From Clostridium collagenovorans DSM 3089 (GTDB lineage: Bacteria; Bacillota; Clostridia; Clostridiales; Clostridiaceae): DNA of 64,000 nt. Every line of letters starts with the position of its first letter. Position 1 is the first letter of the stretch. The notes under the pieces were generated by a model. The model was not told the DNA's origin. It was given only the letters and a program-made list of their open reading frames with translations, and ran no database searches. This document shows, in pieces, positions 60,933 to 64,000 of the stretch. Both the position numbers and the translations under genes were made by a program. The stretch is from NCBI RefSeq assembly GCF_900130005.1, contig NZ_FQXP01000006.1:66669-130668 (forward strand), read 5' to 3'.

Positions 60933-62159
60933 ATGAAGATAGACATGTTACCAATGGCAGTTAATTTCGGTAACTGCGAAGAAATAAAAACAGATAAAGA
61001 AAATAGAGGTTTTCTAAATTTTCTGAATAATAAAATAGAAAGATCCTCAACTGATAAAAGTGAGAATATTAAAGAAGTTGAAGTTAATGATAGTCATAAG
61101 GACTCAGAAGATGAACTTATAGCTCTTATGACTTCAATACTAAATGCTTTAGGAAAGTTAGATAATAATCAATTAGTAAAAACTAAGGATATTCCTGATT
61201 TGACTATAAATCTGGAATTACTTGAAAAGGTTCTTGTTAAATTAGAGCAAAAGGAAGGAATTAATGCACAAAATCTTGCGGAGTTTTTAAAGGGAAATAA
61301 ACTTGAAGAGCTTTTAAGTGAATTAAATTTAGACCTAGATAAACTTGAATTAAGCAAAGAAGAAGGAACTAAGTTATTTATAAAGATAGTAAATAAACTA
61401 GGCGAAGGAAAAGCTTCTAGTAGTATAGAGAAGGGTGGAAATGGATTAAAACTAGAAGAACATAGTGAAGTTAATGATATAAAAGCTGCAAAGAATATAC
61501 AAGGTGCAAAGGATATTCAGGGAGCAACCATAGAGAACTCTGAGAGCTCTAAAGTTCATGATAAGCCTTTAGATATTAAGGATAAACTATTTGACCTTGG
61601 AGCATTTAAACATAGAAATATTGTACTTGAAGAAAGACCATCAAATTCACAGGGAGAACTTAGCTTGTTAAATAGAATAGCTTTTTCTTCAGATAGTAAA
61701 GTAGAAATACCTAAAGAGGCAGCACCTACTGTAGTTAGAAATGAGTTTTTAGGGGCTGATATGCTAAAGGTTGTAAAGTATATAAGCAATAACAGGATAG
61801 AAGAGCTAAGTGTAAAAATTACACCTAAAGAACTTGGAGAGGTTAGTATAAAACTTTTAAAAGCTGAAGATAACAATGAGTTAATTATAACCTTAGCAAA
61901 CAAAAAAGCATATGAGCTTATAAAGGATAATGTTGCTGATATAGAAAAACATATATCTAACTTAGATATAAAAATAAAAGAGGTAGTTGTGCAAGTAAAA
62001 AATGAGGTTTACAGTGATTTTTTAGGAAACTTTAATGAACAGTTTAACAAAAATAATTCAAGACAACAACAAAAGAATAACCTTACTAAGAAAGAAAGTT
62101 CCTTTGAGGAAGAGCAAGAAAATCAGGGGGATGAGTCTAATATTAATTTGCTAGTGTAG
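60933..62159 (+). CDS. fliK: Flagellar hook-length control protein FliK
   Basis: A 408-residue protein with a long, charged, poorly conserved N-terminal part and the Flg_hook domain near the C terminus (about residues 285-365: RIEELSVKITPKELGEVSIK, then LIITLANKKAYELIKDN). FliK measures the hook and switches export specificity. AGGAG lies before the ATG. The C-terminal tail is Gln/Asn/Lys-rich. Confidence 0.88.
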   Translation: MKIDMLPMAVNFGNCEEIKTDKENRGFLNFLNNKIERSSTDKSENIKEVEVNDSHKDSEDELIALMTSILNALGKLDNNQLVKTKDIPDLTINLELLEKVLVKLEQKEGINAQNLAEFLKGNKLEELLSELNLDLDKLELSKEEGTKLFIKIVNKLGEGKASSSIEKGGNGLKLEEHSEVNDIKAAKNIQGAKDIQGATIENSESSKVHDKPLDIKDKLFDLGAFKHRNIVLEERPSNSQGELSLLNRIAFSSDSKVEIPKEAAPTVVRNEFLGADMLKVVKYISNNRIEELSVKITPKELGEVSIKLLKAEDNNELIITLANKKAYELIKDNVADIEKHISNLDIKIKEVVVQVKNEVYSDFLGNFNEQFNKNNSRQQQKNNLTKKESSFEEEQENQGDESNINLLV

Positions 62160-62201
62160 AAGGGGTTTGTATTACATTCATAGGAACATAGGGAGGTAAT
62201 C

Positions 62202-62675
62202 ATGGAAATAAGTAACGTAAGAAGTGTGAAAGATAAAACGGAAAATGGAACGCCAATAGTTCAACCAGGTAAGGAAACAGATAAAGATATATTCCTAAAA
62301 ATGCTGGTTGGGCAAATGACGCATCAAGATCCATTTAATCCTCAAGACCCAACACAATACATCACTCAATTAGCTCAGTTTTCAACACTAGAGCAGATGA
62401 TGTCAATGAATGATGGACTAGAGTATCTTGCTACAGTAAATAATGGTGTTTTAATCAATAGTGCGCTATCAACCTCATCAGCCTTAATTGGTAAAGAAAT
62501 TGAACTTTGTGTTAAAGGTGATAAGGGTGAAAAAGTTGATTATTCAGGAGTTCTTAAGAGTGTATCAATTAAAGATGGTACTGTTTATTTAGAAGTTAAA
62601 CTTAGTGATACAGGAGAGACAAAGGAATTTCCATATTCATCATTAGTTAAAGTAAAAGACAATACTGAAAGTTAA
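62202..62675 (+). CDS. flgD: Flagellar hook capping protein FlgD
   Basis: The 157-residue protein has the FlgD N-terminal signature DIFLKMLVGQMTHQDPFNPQ and TQYITQLAQFSTLEQM, followed by a short beta domain. It caps the growing hook. It is at the short end of the family, with no C-terminal FnIII/tudor extension. AGGGAGG precedes the ATG. Confidence 0.94.
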   Translation: MEISNVRSVKDKTENGTPIVQPGKETDKDIFLKMLVGQMTHQDPFNPQDPTQYITQLAQFSTLEQMMSMNDGLEYLATVNNGVLINSALSTSSALIGKEIELCVKGDKGEKVDYSGVLKSVSIKDGTVYLEVKLSDTGETKEFPYSSLVKVKDNTES

Positions 62676-62705
62676 AAGAGGACTTGTAAAGGGGAGGAAA
62701 TAAAA

Positions 62706-63515
62706 ATGTTAAGATCAATGTATTCAGGAATAAGTGGAATGAAGGCAAATCAAACTAAAATGGACGTGGTAGGTAATAACGTAGCAAACGTAGGTACTAC
62801 AGCATTTAAAAAGTCAAGTGCAAGATTTACAGATGCTTTAAATCAAACTATGATCCATGCTAGTGCACCAACTGGTGGAATGGGAGGAACAAACCCAGGA
62901 CAAGTTGGAATTGGTACTAAGGTTGCAGGAATTTACAAGTATATGGGACAAGGATCTTTACAGCCAACAGGTAGGGTAACGGACATGGCTATAGATGGAG
63001 ATGGATTTTTCGTAGTTGAGAAAAACGGGCAAGTAGCATTTACAAGAGATGGATCATTTTCTTTAGATAAGGGTGGAAACTTAGTTACTGCTGATGGATA
63101 TAGAGTTTTAGATGATGCAGGAAACCCAATAGTTATACCAACCACTATCAATAATGGAGGAAAGGATAAAAGTGTAATATCTGTAACAGTGTCTAAGGAC
63201 GGGAATATATCCTTAGGACTTGAAGATGGTACAAAGGTAGAAAATCATTCTAAACTTAGAATTGCTGTATTCCAAAATCCAGAAGGATTAACAGCTTTAT
63301 CAGGAAACTTATACGGTCAGTCTTCAAACTCAGGGGATCCTATATATAATGCAGAGCATGGCTCAATAATTCAAGGAGCTATCGAAATGTCTAATGTAGA
63401 TTTATCGGAAGAATTTACAGACATGATAGTTACTACAAGAGCCTTCCAAGCATCAAGTAAAGTAATCACAACAAGTGATGAACTTTTACAAGAAATTATA
63501 AATCTTAAGAGATAA
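62706..63515 (+). CDS. flgE: Flagellar hook protein FlgE (short, FlgG-like)
   Basis: The 269-residue protein has the rod/hook N terminus MLRSMYSGISGMKANQTKMD with VVGNNVANVGTTAFK, the FlgE/F/G core (FTRDGSFSLDKGGNLVTADG) and the C-terminal VDLSEEFTDMIVTTRAFQAS helix. Directly after flgD and before motA it is most likely the hook protein, although by length it equals FlgG; short hook proteins of this size occur in Bacillus. AAAGGGGAGG precedes the ATG. A flbD gene, often found next, is absent here. Confidence 0.9.
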   Translation: MLRSMYSGISGMKANQTKMDVVGNNVANVGTTAFKKSSARFTDALNQTMIHASAPTGGMGGTNPGQVGIGTKVAGIYKYMGQGSLQPTGRVTDMAIDGDGFFVVEKNGQVAFTRDGSFSLDKGGNLVTADGYRVLDDAGNPIVIPTTINNGGKDKSVISVTVSKDGNISLGLEDGTKVENHSKLRIAVFQNPEGLTALSGNLYGQSSNSGDPIYNAEHGSIIQGAIEMSNVDLSEEFTDMIVTTRAFQASSKVITTSDELLQEIINLKR

Positions 63516-63529
63516 GTAAGAGGGAAATT

Positions 63530-64000
63530 ATGAGAAAGAAAGATATATTAACACCGATAGGAATTCTACTGGGTACAGGACTTATTATTTATAGTATATC
63601 TGGTGGAGCTGGTGGACTTAGAGGGTTCTATGACCTATTATCCATATTTATAACTATTGGAGGGTCCTTTGCAGCATTAATTATAACTTATCCATTAGAT
63701 GAAATAAAATTAGTATTAAGAATGACCAAAAACCTTTTTGAAACACCTTCCATAAAGAAGGTTGAGATGATAGAAAGCTTTAAAGAGCTGTCTATAGATG
63801 CTAGAAAAAATGGTTTACTTTCATTAGAAGGAAGAATAAGTGAAATTGACGATGAGTTTATGAGAACTGGTTTAGAATTAGTTGTTGATGGAATAGATAC
63901 AGAGTTAATTGTTGAGATAATGAATAACAAAATTGACGAGGTAGTTAACAGACATGATAAGGGTGCTAAGGTTTATAAAACTTGGGCAGCTTATGCACCA
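63530..64000 (+). CDS. motA: Flagellar motor protein MotA, 5' part
   Basis: The frame starts at ATG 63530 (AGGG upstream) and is open for 157 codons to the window end. The N terminus MRKKDILTPIGILLGTGLII forms the first membrane segment, the second (LLSIFITIGGSFAALIITYP) matches MotA/ExbB relatives, and the following cytoplasmic loop (ELSIDARKNGLLSLEGRISE) is the MotA region that contacts FliG. MotA with MotB makes the proton or sodium channel of the stator. Only the first half is seen. Confidence 0.93.
   Translation, partial: MRKKDILTPIGILLGTGLIIYSISGGAGGLRGFYDLLSIFITIGGSFAALIITYPLDEIKLVLRMTKNLFETPSIKKVEMIESFKELSIDARKNGLLSLEGRISEIDDEFMRTGLELVVDGIDTELIVEIMNNKIDEVVNRHDKGAKVYKTWAAYAP

Overview
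The window is strongly AT-rich chromosomal DNA with purine-rich AGGAGG-type ribosome binding sites, TTG and GTG starts, and gene families typical of a motile, spore-forming-type anaerobe of Clostridium sensu stricto (family Clostridiaceae). It cannot be named to species from sequence reading alone. Supporting signs are a PyrR-type pyr leader, a CodY-like box, SigD-type flagellar promoters, CsrA/FliW control of flagellin, a corrinoid methyl-transfer cluster and VanW-family proteins. No transposase, phage gene, CRISPR array, tRNA or rRNA was seen.

Layout. 1-1262: 3' part of asparagine synthase. 1605-6029: a corrinoid methyltransferase cluster (two UroD/MtaA-type methyltransferases, a RACo-like reductive activator, a B12-binding corrinoid protein), with no recognisable substrate gene. 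6030-12448: a leader with unusual repeats, then a complete carbohydrate ABC importer (binding lipoprotein, two permeases, ATPase) and a Gfo/Idh/MocA dehydrogenase. 12639-18326: two VanW-family proteins, ispF, an RsgI-like membrane protein and, between them, a dense cluster of DnaA boxes next to a small basic protein gene. 18643-24743: nucleoside ABC importer of the BMP type plus a nucleoside hydrolase, i.e. uptake and cleavage of nucleosides. 25099-33101: a DUF11 repeat protein (minus strand), a homocysteine S-methyltransferase, then carAB behind a PyrR-type leader containing a 56-codon ORF whose stop overlaps the carA start. 33702-42018: a secreted leucine-rich-repeat protein, a membrane-anchored C39-like peptidase, a lipoprotein, a small membrane protein, and an AbgT transporter with an M20 peptidase behind a CodY-like box.

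42209-64000 is a large flagellar region. A lytic transglycosylase, YaaR and a FliN-domain protein come first. After a terminator, a perfect SigD promoter starts flgM-flgN-flgK-flgL-fliW-csrA-fliS-fliD-fliT, and two tandem flagellin genes follow, each with its own SigD promoter and a CsrA-type hairpin (GGA in the loop) ahead of the ribosome binding site. fliB (flagellin lysine methylase) follows. The early basal-body operon flgB-flgC-fliE-fliF-fliG-fliH-fliI-fliJ-fliK-flgD-flgE-motA begins behind a long leader with a class I c-di-GMP riboswitch, two intrinsic terminators and a possible 20-codon leader peptide. Together this gives c-di-GMP control of basal-body synthesis, SigD/FlgM control of late genes and CsrA/FliW control of flagellin translation.

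The most unusual items are: the PyrR site that appears to bury the ribosome binding site of a carA leader ORF; the 72-bp double-hairpin repeats around flgM and flgN; the DnaA-box cluster without dnaA; the composite flgB leader; and the GGTTACC/AT inverted-repeat block near 6.3 kb.
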